Shown: positions 44,846-60,524 of the stretch, piece by piece
How the letters are laid out: each line of letters starts with the position of its first letter
How positions within the stretch are numbered: position 1 is the first letter of the stretch
NCBI GenBank assembly: GCA_023374045.1
Contig: CM041779.1
Location: 269,603,062 to 269,667,061 of the forward strand
Reading direction: 5' to 3'
Length of the DNA: 64,000 nt
From: Limonium bicolor
Taxonomy: Eukaryota > Streptophyta > Magnoliopsida > Caryophyllales > Plumbaginaceae
Translations under genes and position numbers: made by a program
Notes under the pieces: generated by a model
Database searches by the model: none
What the model was told of the DNA's origin: nothing
What the model saw: only the letters and a program-made list of their open reading frames with translations

Positions 44846-45852
44846 TAAGAGTTGGCTCTTCCATGACTTGGAAGGCCATTACAATAGTCCAAATAGACAA
44901 TTTGAGTGAAATGGGTTTATGAGTGAAGTTGGGGTGTATTTAGGTGAGAATAACCATCCTAGGGTGCTTCCCATCTCAAACCCTTAACAACCAACTTTAG
45001 TTTCCATAGTTAAGTTGCAGTCTTCCTTGAACAAAACCACTAAGCTTGTCGCCGGCTAAACCCCCATTTCTACTTATTTATTGTTCCGTTACCGAATACC
45101 GAAACTAGGGAGACATATAATCAATTCCCTGGTGGAACAACACTCATTATTTACTACTTCGATTGGGTCCACTTGCCCATACTTTTTGATATTGATCTGC
45201 ATATATATACATAATTTCTCTGACGCTTACAATACAAGCGGAGCTATACGCATAGCTCCCCAAATACTCAAATGTTCGTTTCTACCGGACTACTCAAATT
45301 CTCAATACTCCCCTCTCGGAGTTATTTTACAATCTCATGGATTAGCCTAGAAGTATCTCTCTCGATATCCTCTACTAGCTTAGGGAATTACCAATGTCTA
45401 GTAATCTCAGATTTAAGGGTTCCCCTAACGTATCGATTACTCTCATGTTCAGGACATTGTTTATACTAGTCGGTTTCTCTCATCGTGGGTCGACTACTTT
45501 TCTAAGGGGTTTGGTGATCCCTTATCATTCTTTACTACTCTCTTGATTCTCTCATGATTCATGTCTTGCACCATCATTAATTCCTCTAGTAGAGGTTACT
45601 TATATACTTCCACTATTTATTGTTTGGTGGATTAAATTGATTCGGTTCTCTAACCGTTATCGGGAGTTTACTAATCCCGTACACTCTCTCACATTCTAGT
45701 GAGTTCATAGGTTTGCGTTATCGTTTCTTGGTTCGTTAGTTTTAGTACGTTTCTACGTTTCCATTAATTTGCAACATGACTCTTCCTACGAGTCACTAAT
45801 CAACAAGACTCATCTATGAGTCGGTCTACACACTAGGTTAGGCCACACAATC

Positions 45853-46310
45853 TGTGACAGCCCAGCCTAATCAGCCCACATGTGTGATATTGTCCGCTTT
45901 GGCACGCAGGCCGCACGGATTTGTTCCTGGGGTTTCCTAGCCCTAAAACGCGTCACACAAGGAAGAGGTATCCATGCACCTATAAGGCACACTTCGTTCT
46001 CCTCTCCAACCGATGTGGGAGGAACACCACGCCGGGTGTTACACTCTACCCCCCTTAGGGAGCCCAGTGCCCTCACGGGCTCACTGGCACACCGACCTGG
46101 GTCTGGCTCTGATACCATCTGTGACAGCCCAGCCTAATCAGCCCACATGTGTGATATTGTCCGCTTTGGCACGCAGGCCGCACGGATTTGTTCCTGAGGT
46201 TTCCTAGCCCCAAAACGCGTCACACAAGGAAGAGGTATCCATGCACCTATAAGGCACACTTTGTTCTCCTCTCCAACCGATGTGGGAGGAACACCACGCC
46301 GGGTGTTACA
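45853..46310 (-). mobile_element. Complete TRIM (terminal-repeat retrotransposon in miniature), 458 bp
   Basis: Two 191-bp terminal repeats (45853-46043 and 46120-46310, three mismatches) flank 76 bp. In the minus sense the LTR begins TGTAACACCCGGCGTGG. It is followed after 2 nt by the Met-tRNA primer site TGGTATCAGAGC (46117-46106), and the other end has a purine tract, AAGGGGGGTAGAG, next to the 3' LTR. The target duplication is CAATC (45848-45852 and 46311-46315). It has no ORF. The LTR contains TCCCACATCG and a TATA-like motif about 26 nt downstream. Confidence 0.95.
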
Positions 46311-46696
46311 CAATCATTCAAGAAGGGTTAGCTCATACATCATACAGCAAGACATACAATCAAAGCAATAAACCATTTTCATGCTTTTATCTTGATTAGC
46401 CGGCACACAAGCATACAAATCAACGTAGCTCGGTTAGCATACGGGGTATGAGAAAATCATACCTTTCACCGTGGTTTACTTTACCGCGTCACTCTATGTT
46501 CCTCGGTTCGCACTTGATTCACTGATAATATTTCAACCGTTTCCATTAATAACAAATACTACGGTATGTAACAATTAATACTCCCGTAACTTAACCCCGT
46601 TAATCGTAGGTTCTTATGTGCATATTATTTTATTTTATTTTTTTCTTACCATCATTATTCTCCCCATGGTCTACTGCTTAAGCCCATTTTTTTGCC

Positions 46697-46881
46697 CGAC
46701 CTACCTTGCCAAGGTCGGTCGCAAGGTAGGTCGAAGTCAGTAGGTTGCTGGTCGGAATTTTTTTTATTTGACCCGACCTACCTTGCCAAGGTCGGTCGCA
46801 AGGTAGGTCGAAGTCAGAAGACTCCGGAATTGAAGATTTCAGCCCGACCTACCTTGCCAAGGTCGGTCGCAAGGTCGGTCG
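46697..46881. repeat. Three-unit hairpin array in fragment E
   Basis: Units at 46697-46733, 46774-46810 and 46845-46881. Each has arms CGACCTACCTTGC and GCAAGGTAGGTCG (13 bp, perfect in the first two) around the 11-nt loop CAAGGTCGGTC. The third unit has one change in the right arm. The period is about 71-77 bp. Confidence 0.9.
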
Positions 46882-49004
46882 AACCCAGTACCCATTTTAA
46901 CTACTCATTTTGAACTCCAAATTCACCTTAATTCTTACCCAATCCTTTCCTAATCATTTTGACATGTTTTCTACATGTTTGAGTACCTTAAAACACTCCT
47001 AATCATGCTCTAAACCTCCTCAAATCATTACTCAAATTCTTTACTCAAATCCTTGCTCAATTTCTACAAACTTCAATACTCATCTTTGCACTTATGCACT
47101 CTAGTGCATTTCTAAACTTCTCTTGACAGCCTACCTCTTGTTCTCACCCATTTTGGCCATTCCAAATCCTTTATAACCACGTGCAATAACTATACCCAAG
47201 TCCAACTCTCATTTTCCTAAGTCTTGCACACTAGTTCTTCCTAGTTCAACCTAGTTTTTCCAATGCATTTCAACACTACTTGCTACATATTTTTACACAC
47301 TTCATTCTCATCCTCCAACTACCATTCACCAAGTTATCTAAAAATGCTTATTTTCTACTAAAATTTTTCCATAGTTTGCCTACAAATCTAACATATCCAA
47401 ATTCATCCATTCTCACCAAAATCCATCCTAAACTAGCCACACCCATACAAGGGTCCTACCAGCACTCAAAGCAATCATAATTTACCAAAACCTCCTCAAA
47501 CGACAATACCAATATACATACTCAATTCACTTGGCTAGGCCTTTAATTCAAACAACCATTCTCAAACTTCTCTAACCTCAACCAAATACATTGCCTTACT
47601 TATTTTGGGTTAATTATTCAATTTAACCTATCCCAAATACTAAGGAAATCAAGATGGCATTAAGGTGGAATTCTTACCTTAAGTTTTTCCAAGTTCTTTT
47701 CCAATTCTCCTCTTGCTCTTCCTCTTCTCAAATTCGGTCTAGTAGGCAATGGAGTTGCCAAACTCCATTCCCATCATCCAAGGAACACAAAATAAGTGTA
47801 ATTAGAATCCTAACCCTTGGAATAATACTAATTCAATGCAATGCTTAAAACACCAAATCTAGGGTTTACCTTTGGAGTCTTTAAAAGGGGTTTTAATCCT
47901 TGTTTCAAGAAGATGATCCTTCCACCATTGGAAGGTTGGAATGATGCTCAAAAGAGAGAGAAAAACAGAGCATTACAATTGGGGGGGGGGGGAATCAGCT
48001 ACACTAAGAAATGGAGGAAAGGTGAGTTTTTCTTGGAGATTTTTCTCTTGAATGAAAGAGGAGACTCCAAGCTTCGATTTGGTACCATTTTCTCTTCAAA
48101 TGGGGTATACCCATGGAGATGAAGTTCATCATTTTTGAATTTTGAAAAGAGAGAAAGATGGAGCTTGATGAGAGGAAGAAGAATATATACTTATTTTTCC
48201 ATTTGGAGCTTTAACAAAGCTTGGGCAATGCAAAGAAGGGAGGAAGCCATTGTTGGCTGTTGAAGAAGCTTCAAAATCGCCTGGAAAGAAGGGAGGAGGG
48301 GAGCTCACGGTGGGGAAGGCAGCAAGAGAAGGAGAGAGAATAGAGAAAGTGAGAGGTGGGAGAGTACTTTCTACTTTTTGTACTTTTTACTTTTTGGCTT
48401 CTTATTTAATTAGCTAGTCTAGTGTGTGTGTGTGTGAGGGAGTTAATCAACTCTTAAAAACCGGCCCCATATAGTAATACATGCTGGAGCGTTTTTCGTT
48501 TTTTTACAGAAAATGCTCGTTAATTTACCCGGTTTTAGCACTATTCACTAACCGGGCCCGTTTTTTTCGTCTTTTTCTTGTTTCTTTAATTTTAATGGTT
48601 ATTAAGCTTCCATTAATGCTCAATTATAGTTATTTAATGAACTATAATTTTACGGTTTCGCTTGACCACTCAAAGTCACGTTTTCGGGTTTCCTCGAAAA
48701 ATGTGCGCTAAAGCTTTATTAGCGTTTTTAATTCATTTTATGGATCCGTTTCTTCGGGAATTATTCCCGTACATCAATTAGGCATGAATAAGCCTTAGGA
48801 ATCCTTATAATACACTAACCGAGGTCACGTACCTCCTATGGTCATATAACGCTTATTTTAGCGTTTTTCGCTTTTTAAGCGTTTTCTCATTTCTTTTGGA
48901 TTTATTTTCCTTACCAAAATTATTTAGGCACTAATAGGCCTTTAAATACCATATTAGAATTATTTAATCACCATATTTAAGTTCGGGGTATTTCACTTTT
49001 TAAC

Positions 49005-49200
49005 AACCTTTGATTCACTTTTTTAAAACCTCTGATTCACACTAGTCAAACGATCAGAATAACTTTAGTTAAACAATCTCTGTCTATGAGATTCGCTTTT
49101 TTCAAACCTCTTATTCACTTTCACGCAACTGTCTGATTCACTTTTTAATAACCTTCGATTCATTTTTTAACAACCTTTGATTCACTTTTCCTAAACTTAA
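49005..49200. repeat. Degenerate short tandem repeat based on TTTGATTCACTTTTTNAACAACC
   Basis: Six to seven diverged copies of GATTCACTTTTT with AACAACC-like connectors, upstream of the Rab gene. Not coding. Confidence 0.6.
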
Positions 49201-49489
49201 GATTCACAATGAATCTTAAAACATATGTACATACAAAAAATAAAAAAAATATCAAAACATATTCATGTTTGGTCTTATTTTGAAGAGCTCGAATTATGGT
49301 GAACAATGGTATAAATTTTATATTATTTGGACTTATATATAATAACATATAGCATTTTAAAGTTTACAAAAATATAAAACACAAAATGACAAAATAGATA
49401 ACAAATGACCAAAATGGTCATCGCCATATTCTTAGGTGGCGTAATCGTCACCTTCGAATTCGCGTTATTTAATGTTATGTAGTATTTTA

Positions 49490-49727
49490 CTCCCTCCGTC
49501 CCCAATTGACCTTCTTCTATACTATTTGGGCATGTCGTTTGATTTCAATATTTAACATGTAAGATAACATAATTTTATAAATCTAAGTATTGTAATGGAA
49601 TCCTTATGTGAAAAACTATATGTTGTAGAAATTTATTTTATAAATTTATTTTATCTTATATGTTTAATATTGAAGTGGAAAAACGTGCCAAAAAGTAAAC
49701 AGGAAGGTCAGTTAGGGACAGAGGTAG
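49490..49727. mobile_element. Second Stowaway-type MITE, 238 bp
   Basis: It starts CTCCCTCCGTCC, has TA at both borders (49488-49489, 49728-49729) and the same length and internal phrases (CATGTCGTTTGA; AATATTGAAGTGGAAAAACGTGCC) as the MITE at 3794. The right terminal repeat is more mutated (GGACAGAGGTAG), so it is probably the older copy. It lies about 0.8 kb upstream of the Rab ATG. Confidence 0.88.
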
Positions 49728-50041
49728 TAATATTTTTTAAAGAAAGTTTTATGAAATGTTAACATACAGTCACCTTTAAACATGATCTGCAATATTCAAT
49801 AGTTTCATTTCACGACATATGACCATATGAGTACATAACGAATTATGAAAACTTTTCTTCAGACATAAAATCGACTTTCAAACTATCACAAATTATGAAA
49901 CTTCATATTATTAAAATTTCACTTTTTTTTTTTGAGACCTCTTTCTCTTTCGACGGCTGACCCGCTGTTGCCGTTCCGGTTACGCTTCCACTCTGTTCAG
50001 TCCCCTCTTCCATTCTTTCAGATCCGGTGATTCTCTCTCCC

Positions 50042-50244
50042 GTAAGGTATTTTCACTCAAATTTCCACTTGTTCTTTCTACAAAATTGTTTACCTTCTTC
50101 CTTTGTATTTTTGTAGATGAATTCTATATATCGTTTAATTTTTTGTATCTGTTCTTTTCTCTCCGTTTAGTTTATACTCTCCCCATTCTAGGACTGTTTT
50201 ATCTGCCATCGATCTTTTCACTTTTGCGTTTTCTTCTATCGCAG
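50042..50244 (+). other. Probable 5' UTR intron of the Rab gene
   Basis: A GTAAG donor near 50042 (alternatively GTATTT at 50047) and a pyrimidine-rich tract ending GCAG at 50244, 33 nt before the ATG. The arrangement is common in plant housekeeping genes. No transcript evidence is available here. Confidence 0.5.
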
Positions 50245-50277
50245 TGATCGTCGACAGGAAACAGTCAGGCAAAATCC

Positions 50278-54431
<4,154 letters not shown>

Positions 54432-55099
54432 GCCGACTCTCACAGAAAATTAAAAAGGAAGATAAAGATTCTTTAGAAAAATTCTATTTTACTATGGGGT
54501 CAAGTGAAAAAGTGATATCAGGGAATGCTTTGTGTACCTACCTCTCCTACCAATCTAAATTCTACTATTGTGCTCTTGTTTAAAAAAACTTCTACTATTG
54601 TGCTGTGTAGATCGGTAGTTGTTGGAGACAGAGAAGTTTGTGTCTTCATTATATATATGTGGCTGCTCTCCTAATACAGGAGATCTAGGAGAGACACATT
54701 TGTGCGTGCTTGCGCTCGTGTAGGAAAGCAAAAGAAAACAAGAATAGCTTCTGTGTAGTTTGTTTGGTTTGGCTTCCTTTGTTTTTCAAATCTCCACAAG
54801 TAATTTGAATGTTTCGTATCGACTGTGGTGCCTTTTCTGACGGAAAAAAAAAGGAAGAGTGGTGCCTCTTCTCTCTCATTTGATGTTTAGCTCGGGTTGC
54901 ATGGTAGCCCATGGGCTCTATCAGACTATCTTGGATATTCATGTGATATACTTCGTGTAAGTCTACTTTATTTCTCTCAACATTTTGGTTGTGGTGGGTG
55001 GTTGAACCTGTAACCTGGGGATCCTGGTATAGTGTTGTCGCAATTTTCCTACTCAACTTTACTCGATAGTTTTAAAAGTATGTTTTGTCGGCAAGTATA
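54432..55099 (+). other. 3' flank of the Rab gene
   Basis: Presumed 3' UTR followed by intergenic DNA up to the LINE. T-rich and AT-rich stretches are present. No clear polyadenylation signal can be singled out, and no other gene is seen. Confidence 0.5.
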
Positions 55100-55267
55100 T
55101 TTTTTTTAATAACACTTGAGATCATCATATATATGTAAAGCCAGAGAAACAAAACAAACTATAGCCAAGATTAGAGTTATAGCACCCTCTTATCTGCTTG
55201 ATTCAGGTCTAATTCACACGCGGTACTAATACTTAGGGGAACATGTTCCCCCATCCAGAAGTACTAT

Positions 55268-56183
55268 CTACCGTGGATTATTCATATTACAAACTAGCTT
55301 AACCAGATAGTTGCCATACATGGTGACATTTCTTCTCACAATTCTAGCAAACTGAGGAAACAATTCTTTAATTCTACTAATATCCTTCCAACTAGCATTA
55401 TCCCTTCTAGTTCCTCCCAAATTTAGAACATCGTCAAAATATTTTTTTACTGAATAGAAGCAAATGTTATGGCTACCCACTGAAATAGCGAGCTTCATAA
55501 CAATTCTTTTTGCTTTGATATCAGCATAAGCCACCTTGAAGGTCCTAGAGATTCTACGATTGAAAACCGCTACGGGAATACCAAGATCATTACGAATCAA
55601 ACCTCCTAACACCCGATCCCCATAACGACTGATGTGCGTACCTGTGTAAATATTGCTGAATCCGCTGGGGGAAGAGACCAATGACTCTGAGCAATAAGAG
55701 GAGAAGAGATCTTCATCACCTGGATATAAGCTTCAATGAAGGAGCCATTACCCTCTACTTCCCTCCACCACGATAACTCAGGATTATGTTTGACTTTGTT
55801 TCTCGCAGCGTAGATACCCCTGAGGTTGTTGGCGATGTGAGAGAGTTTCTTCGCGCTCCAAACATTAGTCATCCGAAAGAACCAATCAAGAAGGCCTCCA
55901 TCATTCATAGGAACACACCTACTGTCAATCAGATCCTTCCATGTCTCACTCACTGCACAACAGTGGAAAAAGCAATGAGCTAGGTTATCCTTAGCTCCAT
56001 AGAAAAAACATTTAGAGGTACCTCAAATCCGCTTAGCCAAATTATCCTGGCATGGGATGATGTTGCCCAGGAATTTCCATAGATCCAGCTTAGCCCTAGG
56101 GCTACAAATAGAGGAGATGGTCTTCTTACAAACCCTGCTAATATAATGGGACGGATTGAAGGAGCTCTCGACAACTGATTCAT
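55268..56183 (-). pseudogene. LINE ORF2 C-terminus: zinc-binding region and RNase H-like domain
   Basis: Minus-strand frames give CFFYGAKDNLAHCFFHCC followed by SETWKDLID (the Cys/His-rich block after plant LINE RTs). After AARNKVKHNPELSWW comes the RNase H-like stretch GGLIRNDLGIPVAVFNRRIS and AYADIKAKRIVMKLAIS. The parts sit in different frames with stops between them. In intact plant L1s this domain would remove RNA from the hybrid. The copy is inactive. Confidence 0.75.
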
Positions 56184-56531
56184 TCACCAGGTAGTTATAA
56201 GCGGATTTGACCGAGAACTTTTTGTCTTTCGTGAGCTTCCAAATCCAGCTGTTACTTCAAACATTATTTTGAGTCATACAAAGGCTGACCTCTGAAGCCG
56301 CCTGCTGCCGGGTACCATCTCTGAGAAGATTTAGCACTGAGGAGATAGATTTCCATATGGAGCTACCTTAGTTATCAGGATGGCAATATCTAATACTATT
56401 ATTAGGATAATAGAGATGTTTCATAACTTGGGCAACCAAAGAGGTTGGTTCCGTCAGTAATCTCCACAACTGTTTAACAAGAAGAGCTTTATTGAAGTTC
56501 TAGACTTCTTTGAATCCTAGACCACCCTGAT

Positions 56532-58479
56532 TCACACTATCACACATCTTTGACCATTTGATCCAGTGAAGAGATTTTTTATTAACTTTACCACTTCATC
56601 AAAAGGAGGAGAAAGCTGAATTAAGCTTAGTAATGATACATTTGGGGAGGGAAAACAAGGACATGGTATAATTGGGAATAGATTGAAGGACGCTAGATAC
56701 CATAATGGATCGGGCAGTCTGGGCCATCGGTTTAGTCCCACTAGAAATCCTTTTGTGAACAGAATCCAGAAAATTGGTAAAGAGATCATACTTCCTCCTA
56801 CCTATCTTTAACGGAAGACCTAGATATTTGGTGAAATAGGGGACCTCTTGGACATTGAGCATGCTGGCTAGGCTCTCTTTAATGGATGGGGATAGTTTTT
56901 TGCTAAACACCAGTTCTGATTTGTGGTGATTAATTTTGTGCCCTGAAGCTTGGAGGAATTTGGTGAGGATATGATTTAGATGAGAGATATTTGTGGAGCT
57001 AGCTTTCCCAAAGAGGAGGATATCATCCGCAAAAGCTAAATGAGAAATGGACGGGCACAGGGGAGATAACTTAATCCCATGGTAGTCTCCTTTAATTTCA
57101 GACTTATTAAGACAGCTGGAAAGGGCTTCCTAAGCCAAAATGAAAAGGAAGGGAGAGAGGGGATCACCTTGCCTAATACCCTTAGTCTGAGAGAAAGAGG
57201 TACCTGGTTTGCCGTTGATAAGGATGGAGCATCTCACTGATCGGACACAGTTCATGACAGGGATGATTCAGTTCATCGGGAAGCCCATCGATGATAGCAC
57301 ATCTTGAAGGAAAGACCACTCTAATCTGTCATAAGCCTTGCTAAGATCCAATTTGAGCGCAAAGAAAACATTCTTGACAGCTTGATTATTATCTAAGAAG
57401 TGCTGAAGCTCACCCGCTAAAATGATATTATCAGTGATAAGTCTACCCTTGACAAATCCAGATTGGTTCTGAGAGATAATTTGAGGAAGGATGTGCTGGA
57501 TTCTATTAGCCAAGGTCTAGGAGGCAATCTTATACACAAAATTATAGAGGGCGATAGGTCTGAATTTATCAATCTCAGCAGCTCCCGCCATCTTGGGAAT
57601 CAGGGTGATAAAGTAATCATTCAGAGTATCCGGGTTAGGAAGATCTCTAAGGATATGCATAATCACCCCAATAACCTGATTGCCAATAATGTTCCAAAAG
57701 GTGGTGTAGAATTTGCCATTAAAGCCATCCGGGCCTGGAGCTTTGTTGGCACCTAGTTGCTTAACAGCCAAAACGATCTCATCATTAGTGTTAGGGCTAT
57801 CAAGCTCATTAACAAAATTGACGTTGGGTCTACCTTCCACTGCCAAAGAGAGATCCCTATCAGCTTGGGGATGAGAAGATGCAAACAAAGTTTGAAAATA
57901 CTCCTTGGCTATGGTTTCAATGTCATGCCAAGAGTACTTCATAATTTGCCCTGGACCCATAAGACCAAATATCTCTTTGGGTCTTTTAATGGAGGAAGCC
58001 CTAGCATGAAAGAAACCCGTGTTTTTATCTCCTTCTTTAATCCACTTGTCTCTCGATCTTTGTTTCCACCATATTTCTTCCCGATAAGCTAACAACTCAA
58101 TTTCCATGAGCAATCTTTTTCTGTTGTTGATAGCTCCCTTGGAGCTATCACTTATAGAAATACTGCCGAGTTCTTTCTTCTTGTTGTTGATCTTCCATTT
58201 GATTTTAGAAATAGACCAGCCCTTCCATTCACTCAACTTCCTAGCGCACTGGCTCAGGCTAGTAGTGATGTAGAGATTATGGGAGCTCCACACATTCGTG
58301 ACTATCTCCGCACACTTAGCATCCAAGCACCACCCATTTTCAAATCTGAAAACTTTAGCTGGGATTTTGTGTTTTCCAATAAACCGAATAAACAGAGGAC
58401 AGTGATCCGAAGCTTCACGAGGCAAATGTTCCACAGAAATATTCGGAAAGACATTCAGGCCCGTGGAGGAGCAGAGCAC
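56532..58479 (-). pseudogene. LINE ORF2 reverse transcriptase (multiple frameshifts and stops)
   Basis: From 58479 downwards: the linker after the endonuclease (REEIWWKQRSRDKWIKEGDK), then RT blocks NKAPGPDGFNGKFY, LIPKM...IDKFRPIAL, SQNQSGFVKGRLITDNI, LKLDLSKAYDRLEWSFL, the catalytic FADD motif (HLAFADDILLFGK near 57025) and KYLGLPLKIGRRK towards 56800. The protein passes through at least three frames, so it is dead. It is typical of plant L1-type ORF2, which primes reverse transcription on nicked chromosomal DNA. Confidence 0.88.
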
Positions 58480-58653
58480 TCTATTCTATCTGCTATGAGA
58501 ATTAGACTCGCCTTCCCTACAATTAGTATATGTAGAGCTTTCTCCGAAGAAACCAATAACATGAAGATCACACTTAGCAATAACATTTCTAAAAGGGGAC
58601 ATATGAACCTCTTGCCTACTTCTGCCCCCAATCTTCTCTGAGGCAAACATGAT

Positions 58654-59053
58654 CTAGTTGAAATCCCCTGCTACCACCCAGGGTAGGTGAACTTGCTTGC
58701 TAAGCAGATGAAGGAGTTTCCATGACAAATGCATAAGGGACCAGTTGGACCACCCATAGAAGGTAGTGAAGACAAATTGGAGATCACCCGGGAGAAAAAT
58801 AACTGCTGACATATGATTCCTGGATTGGGATAATATCGTACACCCTATCGAGCTCTTCCACATGAGGTAGTGACCACCACTCCTACCTCTACTAGCTGCT
58901 GCTAACCCCTGATAGCTAGGAAATTTGCTGAAGAAACCCTCCATATCTACCAAGGATTTATGAGTTTCACTGAAGAAGATGATGTCCGGGTTAAGTTTAG
59001 ATATCAGACTCTTCACCCAATGAACATCCTTGGGTTTCCCCAGACCCCTACAA
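58654..59053 (-). pseudogene. LINE endonuclease domain (N-terminal part)
   Basis: The minus-strand frame reads NCRGLGKPKDVHWVKSLISK, PDIIFFSETH, GHYLMWKSS, a degenerate core and VVAGDFN at the lower edge: the apurinic-like endonuclease fold of L1 elements (N, E and GDFN motifs visible). The apparent first 12 residues of the longer ORF (59091-59056) come from the inverted duplicate, not from the LINE's own start. Confidence 0.85.
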
Positions 59054-59251
59054 TTAAAATCCTTGGTAGATATGAAGGGTTTCTTCAGCAAATTTCCTAG
59101 CTAGCAGGGGTTAGCGGTAGCTAGTAGAGGTAGGAGTGGTGGTCTCTGCCTCATGTGGAAGAGCTCGATAGGGTGTACGATATTATCCCAATCCCGGCAT
59201 CATATGTCAGCAGTTATTTCCCTCCCGGGTGATCTCCAATTTGTCTTCACT
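58765..59251. repeat. Inverted repeat, 195-bp arms, at the LINE 5' end
   Basis: Arm 58765-58959 is the reverse complement of arm 59057-59251, with roughly a dozen mismatches by eye (shared CTAGTAGAGGTAGGAGTGG and GAGCTCGATAGGGTGTACG). The arms are separated by 97 bp. It fits a 5' inversion formed during LINE integration. Confidence 0.9.
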
Positions 59252-60524
59252 GGCTTCTATGACCAAGGGGTTTCATTTTATAGTTAATGATTTTATTTGT
59301 TGAACCTTTAAAGTATTCATCATGTCTTTCGAGACAACCAGGTTTCCTTCCCTAGCTGTGCCCCCACGTCCCAAGTCATTCATGCGGGATCTAGGGAAGT
59401 CATTTCTGATGCAACAGATGTTGCAACAGTCAATGGCGATGATGCCGAAGATGTGGCCAGCAGAGTCGGTAGTTTGTAAACACTGATTCTTTTTAACCTT
59501 TATTCCTATTAACTAGCTAACATAACTGAAGGTAGATACAAATTTCTATATTAGATTTATTAATTAATATAAACTGAGTTCTAATACAAAAAACTTACCG
59601 TCTAAATAAACGGGGAAAGATATTGCCATATCGTTATCTCATTAAATGACAATGGTTTTTCCTCTTCTTTGTTTGTATGTCAATAGTTCAGGTTCAATTA
59701 TTTTGTGATGATTTTTTGGAATCAAGGTATGTGGTATACACGTTTTCACTTTGATTGTTAGAAATCAAACAGCTTTTGCTTCTGAACTTGTATCATGTAT
59801 AGTTGTGAGGTAATGATGAAATATTTTCTTGTTTTTCTTTATTCTGATATTAAATAGTGATCTTTCCAGAAAATAAAAATGATATATATATTAGTTTGTT
59901 CATTTTGACATATTTATGGTTGTTTTTGTTTTGCTTTTTGATATATATAACATTTTTTTGAAGGAGAATACATAATTTATTGAGAACTAGATAGAACCAA
60001 GAAGGAACTACCTTAAGTAAGAGCATCCACAACAATACATAGTTCCTATGTGCCATGTCACTAAAATAATGTATTTTATTTGTTAGGAAACTTCTTCTAT
60101 TACAATAGCAAAAATTCTTAATTTCTCTCCTCTCCCATCCCTTTTACTTTATTATTACTTTTTCTCTATTGCTTTATATTTTACGTTCTGAGTGTTCAAT
60201 GAATGAACTAAATTAAGGAGAGAGAGACCAAGTTGCGGTAGGGAAGGGAAGGTTGGTAGTTCAACAACCAATAATATAGCTGCAAGTACAAGAACTCAGG
60301 AGAGAGAATTTGAGTTGAATCCACTTTGCTGTAGCATTTTATTATTTTTCTTACTGACATTAAGGGTTGAATCCACCCTACTGCAGTTGCTCTAATATGC
60401 TACAAATATACTACTATTAAATATACCACACATGTGTCAAACCGAACAATGCTCATATGATCAAGTTGTATGGTATTGGTAACTTCTTTTTGAAAAAAAA
60501 AATATTGGGAGCTATGTTTGTTTA
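59252..60524. other. Unassigned intergenic stretch
   Basis: AT-rich. A 55-codon ORF at 59332-59499 (MSFETTRFPSLAVPPRPKS, then Met/Gln-rich) has no recognisable family. No element boundary was identified. Confidence 0.4.

Larger units (their letters stand above)
42774..45065 (+). mobile_element. Element B: 3' LTR, right edge uncertain, interrupted by a CACTA element
   Basis: It starts TGATAAGTGGTG right after the PPT, as in C and D. It carries a hairpin array (43078-43260), a GAA microsatellite and a CT microsatellite, and a 993-bp CACTA insertion. The exact end could not be fixed without the partner LTR; the sequence changes character near 45060. Confidence 0.7.
45066..48995 (-). mobile_element. 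Fragment E: reverse-oriented long chromovirus-type LTR
   Basis: The right end is GGGGTATTTCA (48985-48995), the inverted counterpart of TGAAATACCCC. The shared phrases AAAACCGGCCCC and (minus strand) CACGGTGAAAGGTA link it to F, G and A. It contains a TRIM (45853-46310) and its own hairpin array (46697-46881). The left end is not identifiable, so this may be a solo or truncated LTR. No gene is seen; a G11 run occurs at about 47982-47992. Confidence 0.55.
55100..59251 (-). mobile_element. Decayed L1-like LINE with inverted 5' end
   Basis: In the minus sense the order is endonuclease, reverse transcriptase, zinc-binding region, RNase H-like domain, a 3' UTR and a short A-run (T-run at 55100-55107). 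ORF1 is absent, so the copy is 5' truncated. At its 5' end a 195-bp segment is repeated in inverted orientation (58765-58959 versus 59057-59251). No clear target duplication was found. Confidence 0.9.

Noticed and set aside
45853..46310. Cassandra-type TRIM with 5S rRNA
   Set aside because: No 5S internal promoter sequence recognised in the LTR; Met-tRNA primer site and different LTR sequence.
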